Source: SVTX01 sp045658225
Lineage (GTDB): Bacteria; Bacillota; Clostridia; Oscillospirales; CAG-272
Direction: 5' to 3'
Length of the DNA: 40,576 nt
Assembly: GCA_045658225.1 (NCBI GenBank)
Contig: JAZOUO010000083.1
Location: 1 to 40,576 of the forward strand
Shown piece after piece: positions 15,689-22,460 of this stretch; position 1 is the first letter of the stretch; each line of letters opens with the position of its first letter. Below the pieces are notes generated by a model that saw only the letters and a list, made by a program, of their open reading frames with translations, was not told the DNA's origin and did no database searches. The position numbers and the translations under genes were made by a program.

Positions 15689-16804
15689 ATGGCAAGTTTG
15701 TCACTCAGACACATTTTCAAGAAATATCCCGGTGGTGTTACCGCCGTTTCCGACTTCAACCTTGAGATCAAAGACAAGGAATTTATCGTTCTCGTAGGAC
15801 CTTCCGGATGCGGTAAGTCCACAACTCTTCGTATGATCGCAGGTCTTGAGGAGATCTCCGAGGGTGAGCTCTTTATCGGTGACAGACTCGTTAACGACGT
15901 AGCTCCTAAGGACAGAAATATCGCGATGGTGTTCCAGAACTACGCTCTTTATCCTCACATGACAGTTGCAGAGAACATGGCATTCGGGCTTAAGCTTAAC
16001 AAGACTCCCAAGGATGAAATTATGCGCCGTGTTGAAGAGGCAGCAAGAATACTCGATATCACACACCTTCTTGACCGTAAGCCCAAGGCTCTTTCGGGTG
16101 GTCAGAAGCAGAGAGTTGCGCTTGGACGTGCTATCGTTCGTAATCCTATGGTATTCCTTCTTGACGAGCCTCTCTCAAACCTTGACGCAAAGCTCCGTGC
16201 AACCATGAGAACCGAGCTTACAAAGCTTCACAACAGAGTTCAGACAACATTTATCTACGTTACTCACGACCAGGTAGAGGCTATGACCATGGCTACCAGA
16301 ATTGTAGTTATGAAGGACGGTCTTATCCAGCAGGTAGATACACCTCAGAACCTTTACGACAAGCCCGTTAATATCTTCGTTGCAGGCTTTATCGGAACAC
16401 CTCAGATGAACTTCATCAACGGTGTGCTCACAAAGAAGGACGATGAGGTTTACTTCACATTTGAAGAGAACTACACAATCAAGGTTCCCGCAGACAAGGC
16501 AAACGCTCCCGAGCTTCAGGAGTACATAGGCCAAGAAGTTGTTGTCGGCGTTCGTCCCGAGAACATTCACGACGAGCCCGCACAGATGGCTGTTCTTGAG
16601 GACAGCACTGTTGAGGCATATGTTGACGTTACCGAGCTTATGGGTGCAGAAATTTATCTCTACCTCACAATCGGAGAGACCAACCTTACAGCTCGCGTAT
16701 CGCCCAGATCCTCTTCCAAGGCAGGCGACACAATCAAGATTGCATTCGATACTGCAAGAATGCACATCTTTGATAAGGACACTGAAAAGTGCATAGTTCA
16801 CTAA
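15689..16804 (+). CDS. Orphan carbohydrate ABC transporter ATPase (MsmX/UgpC/MalK type)
   Basis: A 371-residue ATPase that would energise sugar or glycerol-phosphate import at the inner face of the membrane. Walker A is Gly-Pro-Ser-Gly-Cys-Gly-Lys-Ser-Thr (about 38-46), the Q-loop Val-Phe-Gln-Asn-Tyr-Ala-Leu-Tyr-Pro-His-Met follows, the signature is Leu-Ser-Gly-Gly-Gln-Lys-Gln-Arg (about 134), Walker B Phe-Leu-Leu-Asp-Glu-Pro and the H-loop Val-Thr-His-Asp. The C-terminal 130 residues form the OB/TOBE regulatory domain of the MalK group. No permease or binding protein lies nearby; in Firmicutes such lone ATPases (MsmX in Bacillus subtilis) are shared by many sugar transporters, which I infer here. 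It has its own promoter, AGGAGG site and strong terminator. Confidence 0.9.
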   Translation: MASLSLRHIFKKYPGGVTAVSDFNLEIKDKEFIVLVGPSGCGKSTTLRMIAGLEEISEGELFIGDRLVNDVAPKDRNIAMVFQNYALYPHMTVAENMAFGLKLNKTPKDEIMRRVEEAARILDITHLLDRKPKALSGGQKQRVALGRAIVRNPMVFLLDEPLSNLDAKLRATMRTELTKLHNRVQTTFIYVTHDQVEAMTMATRIVVMKDGLIQQVDTPQNLYDKPVNIFVAGFIGTPQMNFINGVLTKKDDEVYFTFEENYTIKVPADKANAPELQEYIGQEVVVGVRPENIHDEPAQMAVLEDSTVEAYVDVTELMGAEIYLYLTIGETNLTARVSPRSSSKAGDTIKIAFDTARMHIFDKDTEKCIVH

Positions 16805-16815
16805 TAAATAGAAAG

Positions 16816-16842
16816 CAGCGACCGTTCGGTCGCTGTTTTTTT
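16816..16842 (+). terminator. Intrinsic terminator after the ABC ATPase
   Basis: Arms CAGCGACC and GGTCGCTG close a GTTC tetraloop (16816-16835), followed by TTTTTTT. Confidence 0.92.
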
Positions 16843-16854
16843 ATCTCAAACCTA

Positions 16855-16883
16855 TTGCATTTTTATTCGTAGTGTGATATAAT
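16855..16883 (+). promoter_or_regulatory. Sigma-A promoter of the XRE regulator
   Basis: -35 TTGCAT (16855-16860), exactly 17 bases, -10 TATAAT (16878-16883). Expected RNA start near 16890, inside the palindrome described next. Confidence 0.8.
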
Positions 16884-16885
16884 CA

Positions 16886-16908
16886 AAAAGTAAATCAAAT
16901 TTACTTTT
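16886..16908. promoter_or_regulatory. 23-bp perfect palindrome at the transcription start: likely operator
   Basis: Arms AAAAGTAAAT (16886-16895) and ATTTACTTTT (16899-16908) are perfect inverted repeats around a CAA spacer. They begin 3 bases after the -10 box and end 10 bases before the ATG of an XRE-family regulator. The position fits an autorepressor operator. Confidence 0.65.
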
Positions 16909-16918
16909 GGGGAATGAA

Positions 16919-17797
16919 ATGGATATTGGAAACAAAATACGACAGCTAAGAACTGAAAAGCTTATGACGCAGTCCGAGCTTGCAGGCAGTGAGATAACAA
17001 GAAATATGCTCAGCCAGATAGAGAATGGAATAGCGCTTCCGTCGATAAGCACGGTAATGTATCTGGCGAAAAGACTTGGCGTGTCTGCGGGATTTTTGCT
17101 TGCGGATGAAAGCGATAATTTTATATATAAAAAGACCGCCACTATGAAGAATATCAAAAAAGCATTTACAGACAAGAGCTTTGAAATATGTAGAGATCTT
17201 TGCTTGTCGGAGCTTGATGAGACAGATGATGAAATAGAGTTTATACTTGCTTGCTGCTCTATAAATCTCGCAACTGAGTATGTATGCGATGGCAAGCTTC
17301 GCCGCGCTTGTGAGGAGATTGACAGGGCAATACTTTATTCCGAGTCAACTATATACGATACGGTGTCCGTGAGAAACTGCGCGTACGTTTTGCTTGATTT
17401 TTTGAGAGATATATCTCCTACGCTTGATTGCATTGAGATATATGAAGATATAAGCAATAAAGAATACACTGTATCAGCATTTGAAGATTCGTTTTGTAAA
17501 TATATTCTTGCTCTTGAAAGTCTTGAAGCTGATTGTTTTGACGAGAATAAGCCTGATGAAAAGCTCTACAAAATACACATAGAAGCAAAAAAACAAATAA
17601 TAGATCAAGATTACAAGGGAGCACTTGAAACTCTTAATGGACTGATAAATTCAGAGGAAGTGCCCTCAAAGATATTGCTTTATCTTGCAATCGCCGACCT
17701 TGAGGTGTGTTGCAGAGAGACAGAGGACTTCCGTGGTGCGTACGAGCATTCGCAAAATAAAATTTCTTTGCTTGAATATATGCTCTCAGACATTTAA
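16919..17797 (+). CDS. XRE-family transcriptional regulator with C-terminal TPR-like domain
   Basis: A 292-residue cytoplasmic DNA-binding protein. I start at the ATG at 16919, after GGGGAAT; a TTG four codons upstream is possible. Residues about 5-60 are an HTH_3/XRE domain (Ile-Arg-Gln-Leu-Arg...Met-Thr-Gln-Ser-Glu-Leu-Ala, then Arg-Asn-Met-Leu-Ser-Gln-Ile-Glu-Asn-Gly and Pro-Ser-Ile-Ser-Thr). The remaining 230 residues are helical with repeated Cys and acidic residues and resemble the TPR-type sensor half found in Rgg/PlcR-like regulators, without a clear family match. Its own promoter carries a perfect palindrome, suggesting autoregulation. A small lipoprotein gene follows after 18 bases. 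Ligand unknown; a peptide or metabolite is possible. Confidence 0.82.
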   Translation: MDIGNKIRQLRTEKLMTQSELAGSEITRNMLSQIENGIALPSISTVMYLAKRLGVSAGFLLADESDNFIYKKTATMKNIKKAFTDKSFEICRDLCLSELDETDDEIEFILACCSINLATEYVCDGKLRRACEEIDRAILYSESTIYDTVSVRNCAYVLLDFLRDISPTLDCIEIYEDISNKEYTVSAFEDSFCKYILALESLEADCFDENKPDEKLYKIHIEAKKQIIDQDYKGALETLNGLINSEEVPSKILLYLAIADLEVCCRETEDFRGAYEHSQNKISLLEYMLSDI

Positions 17798-17815
17798 CCT
17801 CAAAGGATTGACCTT

Positions 17816-18142
17816 ATGAAAAAAGTTATAATTTTGTTTTTATCAGTACTGATTTTGTGTTCTTGCTCGGCGTTTTCAGGTGAGAATGAAGAGAATACGG
17901 GAATAATAGTCACACCTGAGGACATTGAAAGGGTAAGCGAGTCGTTGGAGAAAAAGAATATAGAGTATGTAATCGGTATTGACTATAATGCTCCCATATA
18001 TTATTGGTCGGAAAACGGAAGTGTTTTTCACTCAAGAGAGACCTGTTCTGCGCTTGCAAACTCAAAGAAAGTAATTGCGGGCAATATAAACCATGCTCAT
18101 AGCCAAGGAATAGACGAGATCTGTTCAAGATGCTTTGGATAA
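17816..18142 (+). CDS. Small lipoprotein with a C-terminal His/Cys motif
   Basis: A 108-residue predicted lipoprotein with lipobox Leu-Cys-Ser-Cys17. After an acidic linker, the last 45 residues read as a small domain beginning Tyr-Tyr-Trp...Gly-Ser-Val-Phe-His and containing Glu-Thr-Cys-Ser-Ala-Leu, a Gly-Asn-Ile...Ala-His turn and a final Cys-Ser-Arg-Cys. I recall the same arrangement (Val-Tyr-His...Cys...Leu...Gly...Cys-x-x-Cys) as a short C-terminal module in many Firmicute secreted proteins; a bound metal is possible. AAAGGA precedes the ATG. It sits directly after the XRE regulator and ends at a shared terminator, so it is the likely co-transcribed partner. Confidence 0.75.
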   Translation: MKKVIILFLSVLILCSCSAFSGENEENTGIIVTPEDIERVSESLEKKNIEYVIGIDYNAPIYYWSENGSVFHSRETCSALANSKKVIAGNINHAHSQGIDEICSRCFG

Positions 18143-18143
18143 T

Positions 18144-18172
18144 AAAAAACGGCTGAATTTCAGCCGTTTTTT
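18144..18172. terminator. Bidirectional terminator between the lipoprotein and glyA
   Basis: Arms AAAAAACGGCTGA (18144-18156) and TCAGCCGTTTTTT (18160-18172) with a 3-nt loop. It lies two bases after one stop and three before the other. Confidence 0.92.
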
Positions 18173-18175
18173 ATA

Positions 18176-19429
18176 TTACATTTTCTCGTAAAGAGGGAAC
18201 TTTTCGCAAAGCTTTGCGACCTCTGCGCGTACGTAGTCAGCGCTGTTTTCAAAATCGGTTGCTACGAGCTTGAAGAGCTTTGCAATAAGCTTCATTTCCT
18301 CAACACCCATACCTCTGGTGGTGACTGCGGGAGTACCAACTCTTACACCCGATGTGACAAAAGGCTTCTGGGGGTCGTTAGGGATAGAGTTCTTGTTTAC
18401 CGTGATGTGTACCTCGTCGAGTCTGTGCTCAAATTCTTTGCCGGTAATGTTCATAGGACGGAGGTCAACGAGCATAAGGTGGTTGTCCGTGCCGCCGGAT
18501 ACGAGATTGAAGCCTTCCTCGAGAAGCGCCTCGGAGAGCGCCTTTGCGTTCTCAACTATTCTGTGCTGATATGCCTTGAACTCGGGCTTGAGTGCCTCGC
18601 CAAAGCAAACTGCCTTTGCAGCTATGATGTGCATAAGGGGACCACCCTGAATACCAGGGAATATCGCCTTGTTTATCTTCTTTGCGATCTCTTCGTCGTT
18701 GCAGAGGATAAGACCGCCACGAGGACCGCGGAGAGTTTTATGAGTGGTCGTTGTGACTATGTCAGCGTAGGGCACAGGCGAGGGATGCTCACCTGCGGCA
18801 ACGAGACCTGCAATATGAGCCATATCAACCATGAGATATGCGCCGTTGTCGTGAGCGATCTTTGCAATTCTCTCAAAGTCAATAACTCTGGGATAAGCCG
18901 AAGCGCCCGCAACGATCATCTTGGGCTTAACCTCCTTGACCTGCTCCTCAAGCTTATCGTAGTTGATTGTGTGAGTCTCGTCGTCTATGCCGTAAGCAAC
19001 GAAATTATAGTAAAGGCCGGAAAAGTTAACGGGACTTCCGTGAGTGAGGTGTCCGCCGTGTGCAAGGCTCATTCCCATAACGGTGTCGCCGTGATTGAGA
19101 AGGGCAACGTAAACAGCTGTATTAGCCTGCGATCCGCTGTGAGGCTGAACGTTTGCGTAATTTGCGCCAAAGAGCTGTTTTGCTCTTTCGATTGCAAGAT
19201 CCTCGGCAACGTCAACACACTGGCAACCGCCGTAGTATCTTTTGCCCGAATAGCCCTCTGCATACTTGTTGGTCATAATGCTTCCTGCAGCGAGAAGGAC
19301 TGCCTCGGAAACAAAGTTCTCGGAAGCGATAAGCTCAATTCCGCATCTTTCACGGTCATATTCTGCCTGGATTGCATTAGCTACGGCAGGGTCGAGAGCG
19401 CGGAGAGCTGAGATCTGTTCGTTAATCAT
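18176..19429 (-). CDS. glyA: Serine hydroxymethyltransferase
   Basis: GlyA is the PLP enzyme that interconverts serine and glycine and charges tetrahydrofolate with a one-carbon unit. I start at the ATG at 19429 (Met-Ile-Asn-Glu-Gln), which has AAGAGG upstream and gives 417 residues, the normal length; the 18 extra codons upstream have no ribosome site of their own. The N-terminal Ile-Glu-Leu-Ile-Ala-Ser-Glu-Asn-Phe motif and the PLP-lysine motif Thr-Thr-Thr-Thr-His-Lys-Thr-Leu-Arg-Gly-Pro-Arg-Gly-Gly are intact. It is transcribed alone and divergently from the methylglyoxal synthase-like gene. Confidence 0.96.
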   Translation of the reverse strand: MINEQISALRALDPAVANAIQAEYDRERCGIELIASENFVSEAVLLAAGSIMTNKYAEGYSGKRYYGGCQCVDVAEDLAIERAKQLFGANYANVQPHSGSQANTAVYVALLNHGDTVMGMSLAHGGHLTHGSPVNFSGLYYNFVAYGIDDETHTINYDKLEEQVKEVKPKMIVAGASAYPRVIDFERIAKIAHDNGAYLMVDMAHIAGLVAAGEHPSPVPYADIVTTTTHKTLRGPRGGLILCNDEEIAKKINKAIFPGIQGGPLMHIIAAKAVCFGEALKPEFKAYQHRIVENAKALSEALLEEGFNLVSGGTDNHLMLVDLRPMNITGKEFEHRLDEVHITVNKNSIPNDPQKPFVTSGVRVGTPAVTTRGMGVEEMKLIAKLFKLVATDFENSADYVRAEVAKLCEKFPLYEKM

Positions 19430-19472
19430 TTTCGTAAACCTCTTTTTCCTTGAATTTTGATGAAATAAATCC

Positions 19473-19502
19473 ATTATAAACATTATACCATAAAATTTGC
19501 AA
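19473..19502 (-). promoter_or_regulatory. glyA: Possible promoter of glyA
   Basis: Minus strand: -35 TTGCAA (19502-19497), 18-base spacer, -10 TATAAT (19478-19473). A second overlapping TATAAT lies 9 bases upstream, so the exact start is uncertain. Confidence 0.45.
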
Positions 19503-19561
19503 TTTTCATATTCATAAAATACACAAAAATAAAAAATACAATAAAAATATTGTGGATATGA

Positions 19562-19590
19562 TTGACAAATAAGGAGAGTTGTGATATAAT
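19562..19590 (+). promoter_or_regulatory. Consensus sigma-A promoter of the mgsA-like gene
   Basis: Perfect -35 TTGACA (19562-19567), 17 bases, perfect -10 TATAAT (19585-19590). The leader of about 98 nt contains a hairpin with arms GACTGTTT (19618-19625) and AAACAGTC (19639-19646). Confidence 0.88.
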
Positions 19591-19694
19591 GATACAGTAA
19601 ATCATTTTATTGTAGGGGACTGTTTGTTTTTGGAAAATAAACAGTCGAAAAATGGTTTTAATACTTAATCCAAGGCGAACAAGGGGGATGTAGT

Positions 19695-20135
19695 ATGGAA
19701 ATAGCGATCATAGCCCACGACACAAAAAAAGAACTTATAACACAGTTTTGTATTGCGTATTGCGGAATACTCAGCAAGCATAACATCTGCGCTACTGGTA
19801 TTACGGCAAAATATATATCAGAAGCAACCGGCTTGAACATCGAGAAGCTTTTCAGCGGACAGGGCGGCGAGGAGCAGATAACCTCCAGAGTTGCGTATAA
19901 TGAGATAGATGTTCTCATTTATTTCCGCGACACACGTGCGTCAAGTAAGTACTCCGATCATGATAAGATAGAGAAGGATCTTCTTCTTATGTGCGATAGA
20001 TACAATGTTCCGGTAGCAACTAATATTGCCACCGCCGAAGTTATTGTTATGGCGCTCGACAGAGGTGACCTTGATTGGAGAGAGCTTGTAAACCCCAATT
20101 CTGCTTATAACATGAATAAGCAGAAAAAAATATAA
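19695..20135 (+). CDS. mgsA: Divergent methylglyoxal synthase-like protein
   Basis: MgsA converts dihydroxyacetone phosphate to methylglyoxal, a bypass of lower glycolysis. The 146-residue protein has the family frame: Ala-His-Asp-Thr-Lys-Lys (7-12), Ala-Thr-Gly-Ile-Thr-Ala (33-38), Ser-Gly-Gln-Gly-Gly-Glu-Glu-Gln (54-61), Asp-Val-Leu-Ile-Tyr-Phe-Arg-Asp and Val-Pro-Val-Ala-Thr-Asn-Ile-Ala-Thr-Ala-Glu. Compared from memory with Escherichia coli MgsA, the catalytic Asp71 in Gly-Gly-Asp-Gln-Gln is Glu59 here, one residue of that loop is missing, and Gly-Thr-Thr-Gly is Gly-Ile-Thr-Ala. Family membership is secure; synthase activity is not. GGGGGATG precedes the ATG. The thrS T-box begins 10 bases after its stop. 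Confidence 0.82.
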   Translation: MEIAIIAHDTKKELITQFCIAYCGILSKHNICATGITAKYISEATGLNIEKLFSGQGGEEQITSRVAYNEIDVLIYFRDTRASSKYSDHDKIEKDLLLMCDRYNVPVATNIATAEVIVMALDRGDLDWRELVNPNSAYNMNKQKKI

Positions 20136-20144
20136 TAATCATGT

Positions 20145-20327
20145 AGCAAAAAACACGCTTCGCAGACAGACATACACAGAGAAGAAACGGTTGGTGAGAG
20201 TTTCCTATGCGCTTCTGCGACAGTACCGCTTTTGCTTGAATTCAATATCAATGAAGTAAAAAGCTCGGGTGGAACCGTGCGTAAAAACGCACCCCGGACA
20301 CATTTGTGTCGGGGTGCTTTATTTTTT
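20145..20327 (+). promoter_or_regulatory. T-box leader (threonine, ACC specifier) controlling thrS
   Basis: A T-box senses uncharged tRNA and lets transcription continue into the synthetase gene. Stem I base pairs AGCAAAA (20145-20151) with TTTTGCT (20230-20236). The next stem pairs TCGCAGA (20160-20166) with TCTGCGA (20214-20220). The internal loop between them, on the 3' side, is CAGTACCGC and presents ACC (20225-20227), a threonine codon, followed by the usual purine. The distal part has GGTTGGTGAGAG. The T-box core GGTGGAACC is at 20268-20276. The gene downstream is thrS, which agrees with the specifier. A TATAAT at 20131-20136, inside the end of the previous gene, could start a dedicated transcript. 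Confidence 0.92.
20289..20327 (+). terminator. T-box regulated terminator before thrS
   Basis: GCACCCCG-G-ACAC (20289-20301) pairs with GTGT-CGGGGTGC (20306-20317), one bulged G, followed by TTTATTTTTT. It competes with the antiterminator that contains the T-box core. Confidence 0.9.
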
Positions 20328-20387
20328 GATTAAAAAAGCATTTGCTAAATTTATAAATAATTTTCAAACATAGAAAGGATCACACAA

Positions 20388-22325
20388 ATGAAGATCAATT
20401 TTGGAGAAAAAATTTATGAGTCGGATGCCCCCGTGACGGTCTATGACGCCGCAAGGGAAGTATTCGGAATGGTAGAAAGAAGCGTTCTTGCGGCAAGCGT
20501 TAACGGTCAGACCGTCGCTCTTAACTATGAAATAACCGCAGATGCGGACGTTAAGCTTCTCACCTTCGCGGACAAGGAGGGCGCGCACGTGTTCAGACAC
20601 ACCGCGGCTCATATTCTCGCGCAGGCTGTAAAGAGACTTTACCCCCAGACTAAGCTCACAATAGGTCCTGCGCTTGACGACGGTTTTTATTACGACTTTG
20701 ATAGCGACGTGGCATTCACCCCTGATGTTCTCAAAAATCTTGAGGCAGAGATGAAAAAGATCGTCAAGGAAAACCTTAAGATCGAAAGATTTGAGTTGCC
20801 CCGAGATGAGGCAGTCGCGTTTATGACAGAGAGAGAGGAGCCATACAAGGTTCAGCTCATAAACGAGCTTCCTGAGGGTTCTACCATCAGTTTCTACCGT
20901 CAGGGTGAATTTGTGGATCTCTGCGTGGGCCCCCATCTCTTTGCAACGGGTGCTGTCAAGGCGTTCAAGCTGACACAGTGTACGGGAGCATATTGGAAAG
21001 GTGATCAGAATAACAAGCAGCTCCAGAGAGTTTACGGACTTGCTTTCCCCACAAAGGACGAGCTGGGCGCATACGTTGCGGCTCTTGAAGAGGCAAGAAA
21101 ACGCGACCACAACAAGATAGGTCGTGAGCTTGAGTATTTCACAACTGTTGATACGATCGGTCAGGGACTTCCCATAATCATGCCCAAGGGCGCGAGAGTT
21201 ATACAGACGCTTCAGCGCTGGATCGAGGACGAGGAGCAGAGACGCGGTTATCTTATGACCAAAACTCCCCTTATGGCAAAGCGCGATCTTTACAGAATTT
21301 CGGGACACTGGGATCACTACCGTGACGGTATGTTCATCCTCGGAGACCCCGACGACGAGACAAAGGAATGCTTTGCGCTCCGTCCTATGACTTGTCCTTT
21401 CCAGTATCAGGTATTCCTCAATAAAAAGCGATCTTACAGAGACCTTCCTATGAGACTTGGTGAGACGTCCACGCTTTTCAGAAACGAGGACAGCGGCGAG
21501 ATGCACGGTCTTATAAGAGTTCGTCAGTTCACCATTTCCGAGGGACATCTCATTCTCCGTCCCGAGCAGCTTGAGGAAGAATTCCGCGGCTGTCTTGAGC
21601 TTGCAAAGTACGTTCTTGATACCGTGGGTATGCTTGAAAACTGTACTTTCCGATTCTCGCAGTGGGATCCCGCAAGAGCAGGAATAAAGTATGAGGGTAC
21701 TGCAGAGCAGTGGGAACACGCGCAGTCTGTAATGAAGGACATTCTTGATAAGCTCGAGGTTGAGTACGAGATTGGTATTGATGAGGCGGCGTTCTACGGA
21801 CCCAAGCTCGACATTCAGTATAAGAACGTATTCGGAAAGGAAGATACGATAGTCACCATACAGATAGATATGCTTTTGGCGCAGAAGTTTGGAATGGAAT
21901 ACGTTGATTCCGATAACACAATGAAAAATCCTTATATCATTCACCGTACCTCGCTTGGTTGCTACGAGCGTACGCTTGCATACCTTATCGAAAGATACGC
22001 AGGTGCGCTTCCTACGTGGATGGCTCCCGTTCAGGTCAAGATGCTGCCCATTGGTGACGAGCAGGTGGCTTACTGTGACGAGATCGCAAGAAAGCTCACA
22101 AATCTCGGCGTAAGAGTTGAGGTTGACCGCCGCAACGAAACTATCGGCTACAAGCTCCGCAACGCTCAGCTTGAAAAGGTGCCTTATATGGTAGTTGTGG
22201 GCGCGAAGGAAGTCGAGGCAAACACTGTTGCCGTTCGTTCGCGTAAGGATGGCGAGAAGGGTGCGATGAGCGTTGATGCGTTCATTTCAGAGCTTCTTTG
22301 TGAAATCGCTGAAAAGAGAAGATAA
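20388..22325 (+). CDS. thrS: Threonyl-tRNA synthetase
   Basis: ThrRS attaches threonine to its tRNA. At 645 residues all domains are present: TGS (1-60), editing domain with His-Thr-Ala-Ala-His (about 70-74) and Cys-Val-Gly-Pro-His (about 179-183), catalytic core, and anticodon-binding domain (from about 545). The three zinc ligands are visible: Cys in Arg-Pro-Met-Thr-Cys-Pro (about 336), His in Ser-Glu-Gly-His-Leu (about 387) and His in Ile-His-Arg-Thr-Ser-Leu-Gly (about 519). The first ligand reads Met-Thr-Cys-Pro-Phe-Gln, not the common Met-Asn-Cys-Pro-Gly-His. A GAAAGGA site precedes the ATG. Expression is gated by the threonine T-box just upstream. Confidence 0.96.
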   Translation: MKINFGEKIYESDAPVTVYDAAREVFGMVERSVLAASVNGQTVALNYEITADADVKLLTFADKEGAHVFRHTAAHILAQAVKRLYPQTKLTIGPALDDGFYYDFDSDVAFTPDVLKNLEAEMKKIVKENLKIERFELPRDEAVAFMTEREEPYKVQLINELPEGSTISFYRQGEFVDLCVGPHLFATGAVKAFKLTQCTGAYWKGDQNNKQLQRVYGLAFPTKDELGAYVAALEEARKRDHNKIGRELEYFTTVDTIGQGLPIIMPKGARVIQTLQRWIEDEEQRRGYLMTKTPLMAKRDLYRISGHWDHYRDGMFILGDPDDETKECFALRPMTCPFQYQVFLNKKRSYRDLPMRLGETSTLFRNEDSGEMHGLIRVRQFTISEGHLILRPEQLEEEFRGCLELAKYVLDTVGMLENCTFRFSQWDPARAGIKYEGTAEQWEHAQSVMKDILDKLEVEYEIGIDEAAFYGPKLDIQYKNVFGKEDTIVTIQIDMLLAQKFGMEYVDSDNTMKNPYIIHRTSLGCYERTLAYLIERYAGALPTWMAPVQVKMLPIGDEQVAYCDEIARKLTNLGVRVEVDRRNETIGYKLRNAQLEKVPYMVVVGAKEVEANTVAVRSRKDGEKGAMSVDAFISELLCEIAEKRR

Positions 22326-22335
22326 TTTTGAGAAT

Positions 22336-22374
22336 AACTTTGCGACAAAAAATGACATATTTTGCCGCAGAGTT
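22336..22374 (+). other. Long hairpin between thrS and pyrH
   Basis: AACTTTGCG (22336-22344) pairs with CGCAGAGTT (22366-22374), and inside it CAAAA (22346-22350) pairs with TTTTG (22360-22364). There is no U tract, so it is not a standard terminator; it could protect the thrS transcript end. Confidence 0.4.
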
Positions 22375-22396
22375 AATAAATGTTTACAAAATATTG

Positions 22397-22425
22397 TTTA
22401 CTAATACTATAAATAGTAGTATAAT
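22397..22425 (+). promoter_or_regulatory. Promoter of the pyrH-polC cluster with a palindrome in the spacer
   Basis: -35 TTTACT (22397-22402), 17 bases, -10 TATAAT (22420-22425). The spacer holds a perfect 14-bp palindrome, arms TACTAT (22405-22410) and ATAGTA (22413-22418) around AA, which could be an operator. Confidence 0.65.
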
Positions 22426-22460
22426 AGTTTAGAGAATATAATTTTAAGGAGTTTTCAGCT

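Noticed and set aside
20364..21944. Long open frame (526 codons) on the strand opposite thrS
   Set aside because: A shadow of thrS codon usage; the sense product has every ThrRS motif and the opposite frame has none.
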